Origin: an uncultured Flavobacterium sp.
Lineage (GTDB): Bacteria; Bacteroidota; Bacteroidia; Flavobacteriales; Flavobacteriaceae
DNA: 6,111 nt
NCBI GenBank assembly: GCA_945957245.1
Contig: CAMFLD010000182.1
Location: 1-6,111 of the forward strand
Reading direction: 5' to 3'
Part shown: positions 6,003 through 6,111 of the stretch, piece by piece
Layout of the letters: each line of letters begins with the position of its first letter
Position numbering within the stretch: position 1 is the stretch's first letter
The notes under the pieces: model-generated
Told to the model about the DNA's origin: nothing
What the model saw: only the letters and a program-made list of their open reading frames with translations
The model's database searches: none
Made by a program: the position numbers and the translations under genes

Positions 6003-6008
6003 CCGGTT

Positions 6009-6066
6009 ATGATACTAATAGCACTCAGTTGGTTTTACATTCTTTTTACCGCTCTTACTTTTGGAG
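6009..6066 (+). CDS. Start of an unidentified membrane protein (partial, cut by adapter)
   Basis: An ATG 6 bp after the ABC ATPase stop opens a frame of 19 genomic codons, MILIALSWFYILFTALTFG, almost wholly hydrophobic and fitting a first transmembrane helix or signal anchor. Tight spacing suggests translation linked to the ATPase gene. The genomic sequence ends at about 6066, where adapter begins. The frame stays open through the adapter (as AVSYTHLRAHETEAD), but those residues are not real. A LolC/LolE-type permease is not evident from this short start; the family cannot be named. Confidence 0.6.
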
Positions 6067-6111
6067 CTGTCTCTTATACACATCTCCGAGCCCACGAGAC
6101 CGAGGCTGATC
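6067..6111 (+). other. Illumina Nextera adapter read-through (artefact)
   Basis: Bases 6067-6085 are exactly CTGTCTCTTATACACATCT, the Tn5 mosaic end in Nextera orientation. Bases 6086-6100, CCGAGCCCACGAGAC, complete the Nextera read-2 transposase adapter. Bases 6101-6108, CGAGGCTG, sit where the i7 index belongs and match index N710 as I remember it. Bases 6109-6111, ATC, are the first bases of the flow-cell P7 end. This stretch should be trimmed; the biological contig ends at about 6066. Confidence 0.98.

Noticed and set aside
6067..6085. Tn5-like transposon end
   Set aside because: The mosaic end continues directly into the Nextera read-2 tail, an index and P7 bases, so it is library adapter and not an inserted element.

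Overview
The window looks like a contig end from a low-GC member of the Bacteroidota, most likely a Flavobacterium or close relative. The evidence is AT-rich intergenic DNA, promoters of the Bacteroidota type (TTTG, about 20 bp, TAnnTTTG) with no clear Shine-Dalgarno sites, an intergenic structured element resembling the flavobacterial Flavo-1 RNA, and protein families typical of Flavobacteriia. The final 45 bases (6067-6111) are not genomic: they are Illumina Nextera adapter read-through.

Left part (1-1470): a truncated 2[4Fe-4S] ferredoxin gene on the minus strand is divergent from a LuxC-like acyl-CoA reductase gene on the plus strand. Their 149-bp shared intergenic region holds two good promoter matches whose -7 boxes face each other across a TTTTGCGCAAAA core. 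The -33 box of each promoter lies in the other's early transcribed DNA. A four-unit 7-bp repeat overlaps the rightward -33 box, and an inverted repeat lies in the ferredoxin leader.

Middle (1600-4482): serC (phosphoserine aminotransferase) and serA (a short 3-phosphoglycerate dehydrogenase-type enzyme without a C-terminal ACT domain) encode the first two steps from 3-phosphoglycerate to serine. A roughly 100-nt Flavo-1-like element separates them. A DUF937 protein with an EF-hand-like loop follows, and a strong intrinsic terminator closes the unit at 4456-4482.

Right part (4546-6066): a closely spaced co-directional set contains a DUF6146-like lipoprotein, a small two-helix membrane protein (DUF6787-like), a LolD-type ABC ATPase, and the first 19 codons of another membrane protein. 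A well-matched promoter for the two-helix protein sits over the end of the lipoprotein gene. The last gene is cut by the adapter, so its apparent continuation is artificial.

I found no mobile element, CRISPR array, tRNA, rRNA or defence system. The most useful second-look items are the adapter artefact, the interlocked divergent promoters, and the structured RNA between serC and serA.
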